A stretch of 64,000 nucleotides of DNA, taken from NCBI RefSeq assembly GCF_964355755.1, contig NC_092673.1, forward strand, positions 13,023,001 to 13,087,000, in the 5' to 3' direction. The notes under the pieces were generated by a model. The model did not search any database, had not been told where the DNA came from, and worked only from the letters and a program-made list of their open reading frames with translations. The position numbers and the translations under genes are program-made. Source of the DNA: Antedon mediterranea. Its lineage: Eukaryota > Echinodermata > Crinoidea > Comatulida > Antedonidae. Shown here piece by piece: positions 20,824-31,805 of this stretch (its first letter is position 1; every line of letters starts with the position of its first letter).

Positions 20824-21460
20824 ATGAAGGGTCGTCTTTGCGCTCCAACCACCGCAGGATAGGCTGGAGATCAGCATCCTTACGTTGTTGGTCCCGGAGT
20901 TCGCTGACGGAGTACCCCCAACATCGGGCGGTCGGTGTCTCCGGCTGAATCGATGTGACCATATCTCCATCCTGTAAAATACAAATATTAGTTAATCCCT
21001 TGGAAGCCCGGGTTACTTCCACGGTCGCTCGACCACCCGGGTCCCATACAAACCCCTCATTACCCACTCCTCCACTTGCCTGTCGAATCTGGGAGATGGG
21101 TACGACGTCGTCGACATCCTCCCGGAACCGGGCCCATTTCGCATGCGTCCTACGGCAGTAGGTGCAACCCCCACAGGGCAGGTCGTCCGGAGTGATGGCA
21201 CCGTGCTCACACCCCCCAAGACGGGAGAGTGCGTCTGCATTGGTGTGTAAACTACCTCGCTGGTGCTCGACTACCATGCTATACTGGCTGAGCTCCTCCA
21301 TCCAACAAGCTAGTTGTCCTTGGGGACCTTTGAAATTAAGGAGCCAGGTTAGACTGCTGTGGTCGGTTCTTACCCGGAAAGGCTGGCCCAGCAGGTAGTG
21401 GCGGAAATGCCGGGTCATATACACAATGGCCAGCAACTCCTTACGAGTTGTGCACCAGTA
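20822..21460 (-). pseudogene. Gypsy RNase H domain and linker
   Basis: Starts at a broken edge with TRKELLAIVYMTRHFRHYLL, then FRVRTDHSSLTWL, the RNase H strand with catalytic Asp, and HTNADALSRLGG, the conserved ADALSR end of the domain. A Cys-rich linker CGGCTYCRR follows and then a region ending LERKDDPS at 20822. Reverse transcriptase should precede but is absent. The normal continuation into the H2C2 zinc domain is also missing, since the reading jumps to the integrase core at the same position. Cellular role: degradation of the RNA strand during reverse transcription. Confidence 0.88.
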
Positions 21461-21534
21461 ATGACAAGCTTACAACCATGGTTTGTGTGCATCAAACTTT
21501 GCAGATGTGCTTGCTCGCGATGAAGATTGAGAGT

Positions 21535-23193
21535 TTATATCTGGAACATTGATTTGCTTAACTTATTGCTGCTTGAGAAGGAAGAGATGACTGCTGACTT
21601 GACTGGTAATAATGTGAAGGATGAAGCTGAATAAGGCATTGCATTTGCTGCATTTGGTTTTTGTCGGTTATTGAACATTTGTCCAAGCACTGTATACAAT
21701 TCTAGTTGTCGTTGATGAGCTTGTTCGGCTTCTTTGTGCCATTGTACGGCTTCTTCTCGTCTCTGTTCTTCGGACATGAGTAAGTTTTGTTGAAGTTCCA
21801 ATTGGTGGCTATGGTGAGACGCACCAAATTGTTTGCTGGCTTCTGCAATGGACTCCGTAAAACATGATACAATTTCATCTACCTTTGCCTTTTTTTTTAA
21901 CCAAGATAGAGAAAATTTTAACTATATCTATATCGTTTTTAGGTAGTTTGGCTTATTAAAGACTTCCAATTAATATTAGGTGAATATTAGGTAATATGGC
22001 TGTCTTTAGGCCAAGTTACTAAATCAATGTTACTTCAGTCTACATAGGATCATCTTATTTAATTGTTCTTAATTAGGAATGATTAGATTGCATGTAAACA
22101 AACGTACCTTTGCCTTTTGTTTTTGATTGTTGCTTCTCCTGTTTATCCTCAGGAGTGGAAGATTCTTTTCTTTTTCTTGCAACTGGTGTAAATAGATCTA
22201 TGAAAAATGTTTGTGTTAATGCCAAAAACAATGAAGTACTATTATATTTATTCTTAACTGAACATATTTAGAGTTGTTTAGATTGAATGACAATGTTTTT
22301 TCATTTGCAAGTACAACCTAAACACTAGATTTGTTTTACAATACAATTGTCAAGAATGGTCACAGATAATTGTTATTTAAATGTAATGGACACACCGTTA
22401 TTAATATAATTATGAGTATGCCTACCATCAACTACATCCTCTGTCAGAATGTCATCTTCCTGGAGAAGATCCAGAAGATTAGACTTGCCATCGTCTTGTG
22501 TCCCTTCGGACAAATTTGATTCATCAGTAACTGTAAATTGAAACAATAATTTTTAATTTAGTTTTAATAGACAGTGTGTTGACCTTTTTTTTTTTTAATT
22601 AAGTAAAGTTGCTGTAGGCATACATGCCAATGATTAAATACATTTTCCAATTTAATCTTATTAATTAAAATTTTAAAGCTAAAAGTCAGATTTGTGTAAA
22701 ACAAAGGGTTTCCCAAACAAAGGCCCTGCTCCTCGTGACTGAAGAGAACAATAACATCGGCCTAGATTTAGGACATAATATATCTGATTATATTGGTAGA
22801 TAGTATTTAATCTTACCTGATGGTTCATTTGCTTCAAAAGTTGTGGCATCCATTCCATCCAGGACGATGTTTGGCCTGCTGACAGGTCGATCTCCAAAAA
22901 TGGAGTCCATTTCGGGGAAGTACAGCCATTCTGTAGGGGGACTTGTTATTTTCATCTTTTGCGGCAGTGTATTGTCGTCGCAAATTCTTGCATTTGTTGA
23001 TGATTTGTTTGTTGAAATCGTATCCGTTTTCACACAATTTTTTCGCGATTTTAACATAAATGGACGCGTTTTGTCTTGTCCCGTCAAATCCAACTTGTAT
23101 ACGCTCTTCTCCCCATATTTCTATCAACGCATGTGTTGCAGCGTCACTCCAACCTCGGTTGCCTGTTGCTGACTCATGCAATGTTTGTATCAT
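21535..23193 (-). CDS. Myb/SANT-like (MSANTD-type) DNA-binding gene, four exons
   Basis: Exon 1 (23193-22817) encodes NRGWSDAATHALIEIWGEER, KIAKKLCENGYDFNKQIINK and RRQYTAAKD, a trihelix Myb/SANT-like domain. After a 1-base insertion or 2-base loss near 22935 the family's WLYFPEMDSIFGDRP follows. It ends at CCATCAG|GTAAGA. Exons 2 (22530-22426), 3 (22197-22108) and 4 (about 21890-21535) are supported by GT/AG sites; 1 to 2 and 2 to 3 join in phase. Exon 3 is basic (ARKRKESSTPEDKQEKQQSK) and exon 4 is a Gln/Glu-rich coiled coil (EEQRREEAVQWHKEAEQAHQ). Such proteins bind DNA, and some are the partner gene of PIF/Harbinger transposons. The frameshift suggests a recently inactivated or polymorphic copy. 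The exon 3/4 junction is not clean in phase. Confidence 0.7.
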
Positions 23194-23786
23194 TGTGTAT
23201 TAAATGAGTTAATTGCCGCTTTTATTTTGTATTAATTTATTTAGTTTATTGATAACATTTGTAGTGTGAAAATTGCCAGCATGAAAAAAAGTCGAGCCTG
23301 ACGCATCGTCTTTTGAATGACTTATCTTTTTTATTTTTAAATAAACATTTAGCGTCATACAACGATTTCTTTTTATTTACTTTAAAAACGATAAGATAAT
23401 ACACAAGCGGCATCTTTTGAATACTTATTTTGGTATCAGTCCTTCCTGAATACAGTAGGAATAGGCTAGGCTGTTGATTATTACCATGGAGATGACATAA
23501 TATCCGACAAAAGCTGGTTAGTAAATAATTAATTACATTGGAGAGGTCAACTTGTCCCCCGAGGCTACTTAAAAAGGCTACTTCAGATACTCCAACCGGC
23601 CAAATTCCAGATGGTATAGTAATTACACGGAATCTATTTCTGTTTATACAACGCGCCAACGTCAATGCGTGTAAATTTAGCGTGTTGTATAAACGGGCCC
23701 AGAGACAGAGTTACCCACCCTCACATATTGAGACCTATGTAAGAAAATCACTTATCCAGAGTGAAATATAAGGGCTGATGTTCCAC
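23194..23786. other. Putative upstream region of the Myb/SANT gene
   Basis: Contains GC-richer patches around 23530-23700 without recognised domains. Could include promoter sequence of the minus-strand gene. Confidence 0.35.
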
Positions 23787-24101
23787 TTAAGATAGCTTTT
23801 CCAATAGGATATGCGGTTGCATTAGATTAAAGGCTGGTGAATAATCAATGAATAAGCCTCTCGCATATGTACCCTTCTTGTCTAAATGTGAACCAACAAG
23901 ATGTAGGAGGGCAAGTATGGCTTCATCAACCCCACAATCACACTGGTAAGCAAATTGCATATTGTCAAGATAGTCATTAAATTCCTTCATTAGTTGCCCT
24001 ACTGGGCGGAAATCATTAATCACTTTAGGAACAGGTATTATTTCGGACATTTTCCATAGTTCCGGAATAACACCAGATTTTAAGGAACATTCAAAACCCA
24101 T
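23787..24101 (-). pseudogene. Non-LTR retrotransposon RT fragment
   Basis: A single open frame of 104 codons shows the early RT motifs of LINEs in order: SGVIPELWKMSEIIPVPK, NDFRPVGQLMKEFND, LDNMQFAYQCDCGVDEAIL, and FIDYSPAFN...QPHILL (the catalytic Asp region, usually FIDFSSAFN). The segment between FRPV and MKEF is shorter than in intact elements, so there is an internal in-frame deletion. The rest of RT is missing downstream. A Rex/CR1-like origin is likely. Confidence 0.85.
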
Positions 24102-24946
24102 TTACACATGATCTGGTCATTTATCTTTATTTACTATTTCTTAACATCCAATGGATCTATTTTTATACATTCTGAATCAGGCAGTTTCCCTTTAAAACTC
24201 TGCGTATTAGGGCATTAGGGAGATATTATTATTATCATATTATGGCGTATTACAGTAAACTCCACCTAAGTTGAATCTAATGGGACCGATCAAGAAATGT
24301 GACTTTTTATTTTATTTATGACTACTTTTACAGAAAAGTAGGCATAGGCCTATACCACATACTCGAATCCAGCCAGGCCCTAGCCTGGACGAATAGAGCA
24401 AGGTCTGGTTAGTTGTTAGTTTTCAAATGTCATTACGTCCAATTTAACTTTTGTTTAGTTATGAACATTACTGTACCAATATTTTAAAATTAATTTGATG
24501 TCTGTTCAGCCATTCTCCATGGTTCAGCCACCCCGCGGTAGAGTCAATCGTAGAGAAAGCTGAATGCAGAGTGGGCGCCAATGATGTGTTAAATACAGCT
24601 TTTGATCCAATTCTCGTCGACCGGTACATTATAAAAACACAGTATACATTTTTTACACTTTAATAAGTTTTCAATCTTTAATAAATACAATATGTTTTTT
24701 TAAAGAAATCGGATGTTTAAATTCCGCGGCAAAATCATTTGTTTTTGTAGGCAGCATATTGCCATCAATGCGAATATGCATAATCGATTGTTTTTTTCTG
24801 AACCAGGTCCTTGTCACTTACATAACTTTGCGGACAAATTTAAGACTCGCGCTAACTTCTCGGGTCTGGTTTTGCATCGTATGAGATTACTGCGAGCCTA
24901 CGAAATAAATTTTAAATTTACCGTATATGAAACAGCCGTGTCCAAA
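24102..24946. other. AT-rich intergenic DNA
   Basis: No gene recognised. A conserved-looking open frame at 24713-25096 overlaps the inverted repeat and is not convincing. Confidence 0.35.
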
Positions 24947-25089
24947 CTCATTAGTTTGTATGCCGTATCTTTACAAACAGATATAACAAAGTATTCAGGA
25001 GATCCTAACAATAGTAGCCACCATATCGAAACATCCATCATCATCATCATCATCGTCATTTGTAAAGGTATGGCATACAAACTAATGAG
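24947..25089. repeat. Short fold-back element with (ATC)n in the loop
   Basis: CTCATTAGTTTGTATGCC (from 24947) and its complement at 25059-25089 form arms of 31 bp with 29 matches. The loop of about 80 bp contains an ATC microsatellite. Size and structure fit a MITE or hairpin. Confidence 0.8.
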
Positions 25090-25797
25090 ATGTTAGCAAA
25101 TGTTTAAATAAAAACACTGAATAATGGTGATGAAGGCTTTAATAACATGCGTACCCCGCCACATATTATACACTACACTAGTCATGTTCCAACAGGTTTG
25201 ATGGAACCGACACAAATGTGTCATCATGATTGTGCATGAAGATGCTTTTCTTAACAATGTGTGTCACTTGTATTAGTACCGTGGACAACGGTTTGACCTT
25301 CTGGATATGATGGCATAATCTCATTTCCTCATACGCACGTATTTGAGGATGCCTTATTTGATTGAAAGTAAATACCAAGCTGGTAAATTTAAAAGCATTT
25401 TTCTTAAAGCACTGATTGTAACAGCCAAAACTTTAGAATGAGATATCTCTGGAAGTAGACATGATATCAAGATATTTTTTTCAGCATTTTAAATCTTGGA
25501 TTATGTAGTTTTAGTATTTGTGAAAATCTCAATTTTGAAAATTCCAACTTATGTCTGCTTTCCCTTGCATGTGCCACATTTGGTTGATGTTTTAGGCTAT
25601 TTTTGTTGGATGATTAATTATAATTAAAAACTACCATAGATTTGTAGTAGAAGTTAAATGTTTATTTAAAAATTACCATAGATTGTAGGGAATTGCTGTC
25701 ATAAAATTGACGCAACGAAAATGTGATCAATTGACTGTTCGTGACTTTGTGTTGCATCTGTACAATGAGGAATTAAATACTTTTCAAATGTTAATAT
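25090..25797. other. AT-rich intergenic DNA
   Basis: Two similar ACTACCATAGATTTGTAG / ATTACCATAGATTGTAGG segments near 25630 and 25670. Otherwise nothing recognised. Confidence 0.35.
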
Positions 25798-26990
25798 TAG
25801 TATTATTATTATTATTACTTGTATAGCGCACATTTATACAACATTTAATTATAATCAGCGGCGTTTCACATCAATTAGTATCGTAACATTGTTTGAAATA
25901 TAGTGCTTTTAAATGCTTTTTAAACTGATTATAGTCTAAGTGTTTAATGTGACTTGGTAATCTGTTCCAAATTTTGGGTCCTGCTACGGCGAACGAACGG
26001 TCAGCAAATTTCTTTCGTTTAATTCGTAGGATTGTCAGGTTATAATTGCTGGTGCTTGAACGAGTACTGCGAGAAACATTCCGCACAGTAAGAATATCTC
26101 TCGGGTAACTTGGAGCGGAACCTTTAAGCGAACGCCATACAAGACACGCTATTTTGAATTGACATCTATGAGACATCGGAAGCCAGTAAAAGGATCGCAT
26201 GGCGTTTAGTTGCACTGTCATACCGACCTTTCCTGACAATTATTTTCGCAGCTTGGTGCAGTAACCTCTTCATTGGAGCAAGGTATTAGCAGGTAGACCA
26301 TAATACAATGCATTGGCGTAATCAATATGTGACAGCACGAGCGATTGAACTAGTTGTTGGCAAAGGTCCTTGGAGAGAAATTTGCGGATTTGACGAATAT
26401 AGTATAAATTAACAGCTATCGTTCTGCATTTATCACGTATGTGGTTCTTGAAAGATATTAACACCAAGGTATTTTACAGATGAACCACGTGTTATTCTGT
26501 CCTGACATACGATGATATGATCTTTCTCACATTTCAGGAGTTGAGCTCTGCTTCCCAATAGTATGAACTCTGTTTTTTCACTGTTCATTTTTAGTCTGTT
26601 GGACTTCATCCAGTCGTTGATGGATATGAGGCACTCTTGTAATTTGGTGATTGTATTTTCCATACTAGAACTAGAATTTGGATTAAATGAATCATACACT
26701 GAGTGATCATCGGCATATCCCATCACAGAAATATCAAACTTACTGATATGATCTTGTAAAGTGCTGGCATATATGGTGTATAGAACTGGACCGCATATAC
26801 TACCCTGAGGTACAGAGAAGGACAAATTGGCTTTCATCCACACTCCGTCAGGTCAGGTGACAAATTTAGGCGTTTTTTATTGACAAAAGTCTCTTGATAA
26901 AAAGAAGAGCAATCTAAATAAATACAATTTGGTGTGTCTAGGTCTTGTGAATTCTGCAGATACGTCAGAGGTGGCACTTTTTTCATCGAC
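25798..26990 (-). mobile_element. CR1/L2-type LINE 3' half with (TTA)n tail
   Basis: From the right: a degraded CIYLDCSSFYQETFV region (about 26900), then SVPQGSICGPVLYTIYAS, SVMGYADDHSVY (catalytic YADD), WMKSNRLKMNSEKTEFILLG and VKYLGVNI (26843-26440). Next come IRDKCRTIAVNLYYIRQIRK and LVQSLVLSHIDYANALYYGL (26467-26270), and a C-terminus RSFAVAGPKIWNRLPSHIKH (26239-25871). Frames break near 26450, 26250 and 26830. After the stop, GTGCGCTATACAAG and a TTA/ATA microsatellite (25798-25820) form the typical CR1/L2 3' end. The 5' part is truncated near 26990. Endonuclease is absent. Confidence 0.9.
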
Positions 26991-28982
26991 TAGTTAAGAT
27001 CCACAGAACACTCTTTGCGCTGCCTTTCCAGAAAGCGTGTGTATTTCCCTATGCACAAGTGCAACAATATTTTTAAGCCCACTACCTTCCAATATACCCA
27101 AGTGAATTCATAAATGTGTGAAAACAGCCCAACATCAGAACAGTCGACTACTCTGCGATGCATTTAAAATGATTTCCTCAGCTTTACAATACAATGGTTG
27201 GTCAAATATTATTACTGGTAACATGCCATGTTTTGCTGTAAGACTGCAAAATACTCCAAATGTTGAAAGAACGCATGTCTTATCTCCAGAATGTCAATCA
27301 TTGACTAAAATACTATTGACGATTGTTACTTACTTACTGATAGATTAGTATTAAAAAAATGGAATTCTTGTCTTCTCAATGATATTTAAATCAGAGAGTT
27401 TTTGTCGTGCAATGACTATTATCTTTTGTGCAGGTTTTATTGCTACAATTATTCCCCAATAATGGAATGTCCCTTTCCCATCCAATGTTATGTTATTTTT
27501 TGGTCACAAAGAAAATCTAAAGGAATATAGTTGGCAGCAATTGTCTTAAACCTTCATCGTATGAGGAACAGAATCCCATTCTATTGAGGCTATTTACAAG
27601 AAACTTGGACTGTGTCATATGGTGCACCCGAGATTCCAATACTTTTCTTGTTATCTTCTGTCTTTACCTTTGTTATATGCGGATTCAATCAGTAGATAGT
27701 CATCAAAATCTGATTATATTATAGATTCAAGGTTTAATGAGCCATGCCGCTGTTTCTTTTGGTTTTTTTCATCACCACTCTGCTTCTCAAAGTACTGAAT
27801 GACCTAGTTTGATTATTAAGATTAACTTATATTTGTTGTTATATTATTTATGCACGTAGTAGACCTGTTTGCATTTTATTATATCAAAGTAGGCATAATG
27901 CTGTAATACATGTCTTCTCTTTCATTGTGACTACACTACATGGCACCCAGCAGACACCCATTTTTATTGTCTTTAAGTAACCCTCTATTAGTAACTAGTT
28001 CACCTGGGCTGCCGGTCTATCTGTCTGGATATCTACATAATGCTAGCAACAACACAACTTTATTTCTATGATCTGTACTTCTCTACCTAAACGGGCAAGA
28101 ATCAATAACAAAAATGCAACAAATGTTCATAAAAATGCAGAAATATCTGGATAATTTACTTGATAATACCATGCCAGGTGAGAATTTATTTAAATAGATT
28201 TTCTTGCTTGTAGCCCTACCAATTGCTGATTTTACCTGTAAACTCGTGTTAAGTTTAAGCCACTCTACCATGCTTTTAAATTCATTTTCAGACACTTTAG
28301 ATTCTGTGAAGGTAAGTACACATTACGTAGTCTTTGTAGTTGTTGACAATCTTCATCAATGGCTATTATGCACTGTTTCATGTCATGGTTTGTTTGGAAA
28401 CAAGGATGGAAGAAAAATGAAACACGTTTTTCTTGACAAACTGGATTTCAGACAGGACTTATTTCATAAACAGTTTTCTCACGAGTCCCAAAGCGAAATT
28501 TGTGTTCTGTGACTTCACCAATCCCATTTTTTCATCCATTCTAGATTCGCTTTTCAAAACATGCTATACCTCTAAGTGCAATGCACTGCCGTCCAAAAAA
28601 AAGTATAGCTTCGGCAACAGTTCTAATTATATGCCTATTTCTTTCAATGTTTTTCTTTTATTCTTCATCAAAATAAATATCTATGTTATTCTGTGGTGTC
28701 TCTACAGAATTGACCAAGTGATGCTGATGCAATCATTGAATTTATGTGATATTGATTTTGTTGATGTGATTTTGCTTTTTCATTTAGTTTATATATGTAT
28801 AAACGGCGTATTAACAAAAGCCCCCATCCGTTTCCTGTCACTGGCAGGGACCATCAGTGCGCAATGAATGCAGAATGCGGCATCCAACGACGGACTATAC
28901 ACCATACACGCATAATCTTTTAGGTACTTTAATTTGAATTGGCGTTGGCAATTATGTAGAAAGCGTGATTGGTTTTTTTAAT
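26991..28982. other. Region without recognised genes
   Basis: Contains open frames at 27118-27348 and 28433-28867 that match nothing I know. A strong donor-like site TGTGAAG|GTAAGT occurs on the plus strand near 28312, and CAG|GTAAAAT on the minus strand near 28237, in an overlapping open stretch (28204-28312). Strand and exon assignment are ambiguous. No repeat structure seen. Confidence 0.3.
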
Positions 28983-28990
28983 AGATAGTA

Positions 28991-29256
28991 CTATTCTTTT
29001 ATGAATTCAGTATTTTCGTCGGCGTCTACTGTACGATCTATGCTAGCTGACCTATTATTGTTAGTAGTAGTACTAAGCATAGTGTCATCATGATCCCCAA
29101 CATCCACGGCCTGTGTTTCTTTTTTTGTCTCATTTGTTTCACCTTCTTCTTGCCCATCAGCTCGGTCTCTCTTAGTCTTACTCATCCACTGACCCAGAGA
29201 CTTGCATTTTTAGCAGCTGCTTTTCTTTTCCGTTCATTTTGTTCTTTTCGACCCAT
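28991..29256 (-). CDS. Lys-rich N-terminal exon, hAT/ZMYM-type transposase-like (tentative)
   Basis: MGRKEQNERKRKAAAKNASL (29256 downward) shifts frame near 29195 into MSKTKRDRADGQEEGETNET and an acidic Thr/Asn-rich end before a stop at 28991. A short Lys-rich start followed by a low-complexity acidic stretch resembles first exons of hAT or ZMYM-like genes, but no zinc finger or catalytic motif is present to confirm this. It may be an isolated exon or a decayed pseudogene. Confidence 0.3.
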
Positions 29257-29539
29257 AATGATAATATTGTAATAAATGACCATTGCTGAGTAGCCTACAG
29301 GGAATACAACTTGTAAACAGGCTGACTATGGCACACGGTACAATATTGTTCACTTTATTTGATGTTCACTTGTTTGTATGTGCCGCGCCATCTAACACTA
29401 CAGTGTGTGTTGGCATGCGGTACAATATTGTTCACTTTATTTTTTGTGGTACTGTACCTGGTTGGTAAAAAATTACTGAATGACTATGATTTCTTTATTA
29501 TAAAATACATTTATATTAAATAAACAAGATGAAGGCTAG
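29257..29539. other. Spacer with an 80-bp-spaced direct repeat
   Basis: CGGTACAATATTGTTCACTT occurs at about 29337 and 29417 as a direct repeat extending about 25 bp. Nothing else recognised. Confidence 0.5.
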
Positions 29540-30250
29540 AGAATATAATGTATAATACACTACAGATTTATTTTACACTCTCTCAAAATACCTCTCCCAC
29601 TCTAAACCTCTTTTTCACACCCTAAATACCCTAAACATTTTTGACATTAATAAATTGCAAACTGCCCTCTTCATGTTTAGGTACTCAAATAACAAACTAC
29701 CATCCACTTTCAACGGTTTCTTCACTAAAAATAACGAACTACACAAATATAACACTAGGAACGCAAACCACTACATTTCCAAAAACTTTAACAGTAAGCA
29801 AATACTTAACTTTATACTACATACCGGGTCCCCTACTCTGGAACTCTCTTAATCCGTCAATAACTAATAGCAAAACAAATAATACTCTAAAAATAAACTA
29901 CAAATCTTATCTAATAAATTAAATTAATTATTTTGATCATATTAATACCTTATAATTAATTTTAATTAGGCAAATCATATAAATAGCGTTTGTCATTCCT
30001 GTCGTCCTTGTCGTGTTTGTATCGTCGTACATGTTCGTCCCTGTCTGTCAGTAGCTAACCTTCACCTTATGCTTATTATTATTTTTAACTTTTTTATTCT
30101 TTCTGGTGGATCCAGGCTTTAAAGCCCCTTGGGGTTTAAATGGTATTCTCCATGCATAATGCAACTATTATTTACTTAATTTCCAACCACTTTTATATTT
30201 TGTATAATGTTTGCATTATGTGAATAAATTTGAACTTGAACTTAAATTGA
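29540..30250 (+). mobile_element. LINE 3' end: RT C-terminal region and 3' UTR
   Basis: Plus-strand frame: DINKLQTALFMFRYSNNKLP, NELHKYNTRNANHYIS and, after a frameshift near 29850, LWNSLNPSITNS. These are the C-terminal motifs of CR1-type LINE ORF2 (YNTRNS...LWNSLP). The 3' UTR (about 29925-30245) ends in a TGAACTTGAACTT short tandem tail, the normal terminus for these elements. Everything upstream is missing (5' truncation). Confidence 0.82.
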
Positions 30251-30504
30251 ATTTTAAGACCCTATAAAATGAGGACCTTTTGCAATTTTCAATAATGGTA
30301 ACCGACAGAAAACGTACAAGGAGAACGTCCTTTTTACCCGAGTCATTATCATTCCGAGAATCATCGTCTACACTTCCTAGAGAGGGGCGAGCTCACCCTC
30401 TAGTTTTGAAAAATTTAAATTGACTAAAATAGTGCATACAGTACACAATGAACAAATTCAGTGTAAATAAAATCTCCATAACAAAGTGCATTTATTGCCA
30501 CATA
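30251..30504. other. Spacer, nothing recognised
   Basis: AT-rich unique DNA between two LINE tails. Confidence 0.35.
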
Positions 30505-30506
30505 AG

Positions 30507-30537
<31 letters not shown>

Positions 30538-30560
30538 CCTTTATTGCATCAAGTAACTAC
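30505..30560 (-). repeat. (AAAT)n LINE-type 3' tail
   Basis: Plus-strand (TTTA)n at about 30505-30540 followed by TCCTTTATTGCATC; on the minus strand this is GATGCAATAAAGGAAATAAA, a typical LINE 3' terminus with a microsatellite tail. No coding part is identified upstream on the minus strand. Confidence 0.5.
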
Positions 30561-31161
30561 ATAATGAATACAAAATCACAAATAATACATTAACTAAACT
30601 AATCATAAAGTAACTTTAATTGGCAATTCAATTCTGTTAAACTTTAGTATAAAATATATAAATTTTAAAAACAAATGTTTTTGAAAAGGATACAAACACA
30701 TACACACATGGAGGTCATTGTCAAACTGCTGTTGAACATCTTTGTATTTCTACTGGTTAAAAAAATCGTTTAAAATACCCAATATAAATACTGTAACCAT
30801 GGCAACAAAAATGGAATGTTAATTCTTTTCTTGTTTATTCGCCTTTGGGATTAGAGTGATTGCTCCCTGTTTTTGAGTGACTGAAAGGTTACCTTTATAT
30901 TAAGGCTGATGGTGTTCTAGGAAGGGGCGTCCCTGATGTTGTTGGGATGCGAGATGTTGGGTCAAGTTTTTTGTTTCATACATGGGATCAAGTAGGCAAG
31001 TCAGGACCGGTCTCTGTAAGTGATGATGTTGTTCGTTGTCATATTGAGGGGGTCAGTAGCTTGTCTGTGTCAACGGCGGCAGGATTGAATGGAGGGAAGC
31101 TGATTTTGTCCACCTCTGAGTTTTGTTGACCGTCACATCAACACGTTGCCTTCCTAGTGCC
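30561..31161. other. Region without recognised genes
   Basis: A 60-codon open frame at 30947-31129 has GC-richer, Gly/Ser/Val-rich sequence that I do not recognise. It might be a relic of a reading frame on either strand. Confidence 0.3.
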
Positions 31162-31590
31162 TCAGGTAGTCGCATTGATAGTTATATGGCGACGTAAAAA
31201 GTTACGCGCCCATCGACAACCATGCAGATTATACACAAAAGGGTTCGGTCTACTATCGGCATCCAGAAACTTCTTTACCACTCTCTTTATTTCTGTCATC
31301 GTTAATAATAATAATAATAATAATAAGATTTTTATAGCGCACATACCACTCCAAAGTGCTCAAGGCGCATTTCTAGACTACCATAGCCAATCTTCGCCAT
31401 CCCTATCGCCCATCCCACTTGTTCTTTCTGTCTTGATAAATAGGCTCTGGTTCTTTGAGTCGATTCACTTTGCGTACTCACGACTTAGGAACACCGTACA
31501 TTCGAGCAGCTGCTCCAAATGAGAGCTCTCCCTTTCTTACAGTCAATACGTACAAGCTCCTAGCTCTATCTATTTTTTAGTTTTCTTTAC
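31162..31590 (-). pseudogene. Pogo/Tigger-like transposase N-terminal fragment, interrupted
   Basis: Minus-strand frames read RKGELSFGAAARMYGVPKS, a psq-type helix-turn-helix, followed by a stop (near 31475) and RKVNRLKEPEPI. Beyond an inserted LINE tail, VVKKFLDADSRPNPF and GCRWARNFLRRH appear, as in the CENP-B-like second helix-turn-helix of pogo/Tigger transposases. The catalytic DDE region was not found further downstream. The two halves are separated by a 115-bp insertion (31303-31420). Short motifs only. Confidence 0.55.
31303..31420 (-). repeat. CR1/L2 3' tail insertion with (TTA)n
   Basis: AATAATAATAATAATAATAA (plus strand, 31303-31326) followed by TTTTTATAGCGCACAT and AAAGTGCTCAAGGCGCAT, the well-known LINE 3' end sequence. 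It shares GTGCGCTATA with the tail of the LINE at 25.8 kb, so probably the same family, here reduced to a SINE-size piece inside the pogo-like fragment. Confidence 0.75.
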
Positions 31591-31805
31591 GTTTTTCTTC
31601 TTTTACTCTCTTTCTTATTTGGCTGCTTCTTCTTTTTTTTTCTCTCGTAATCAACAAAAACAAATTTCAACACAGCATTTACAAGGCATTGTCTTTTGCA
31701 ATTAAAATAAAATACATGAAATATAAATAAACAACTTAAATATTGAAGATTTTGTTTTACTTGTATTCAGTATATTTTATATAGAATTTGTATTTATTTC
31801 ATAAT
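31591..31805. other. Spacer
   Basis: Pyrimidine- and A-rich DNA; nothing recognised. Confidence 0.35.

Larger units (their letters stand above)
17606..21460 (-). mobile_element. 5'-truncated Ty3/Gypsy-like retrotransposon with PHD-integrase and TatD-like ORF
   Basis: Reading on the minus strand: RNase H (21460-20822), integrase core and C-terminal domain ending in a PHD finger (20820-19696), an extra reading frame with zinc-finger-like and TatD-like parts (19600-18089), a polypurine tract (17921-17914) and a candidate LTR (17913-17606). Gag, protease and reverse transcriptase are missing: homology stops abruptly at about 21460, beside the 3' end of a Myb/SANT gene. The interval is visibly GC-rich compared with its AT-rich surroundings. 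A deletion near 20820 has removed the integrase HHCC zinc domain, and the extra ORF has stops and frameshifts, so the copy is dead. Confidence 0.85.

Noticed and set aside
28083-28312. Protein-coding exon on either strand with good donor sites
   Set aside because: Opposite strands both show plausible splice sites and open frames with no recognisable protein, so strand cannot be decided.
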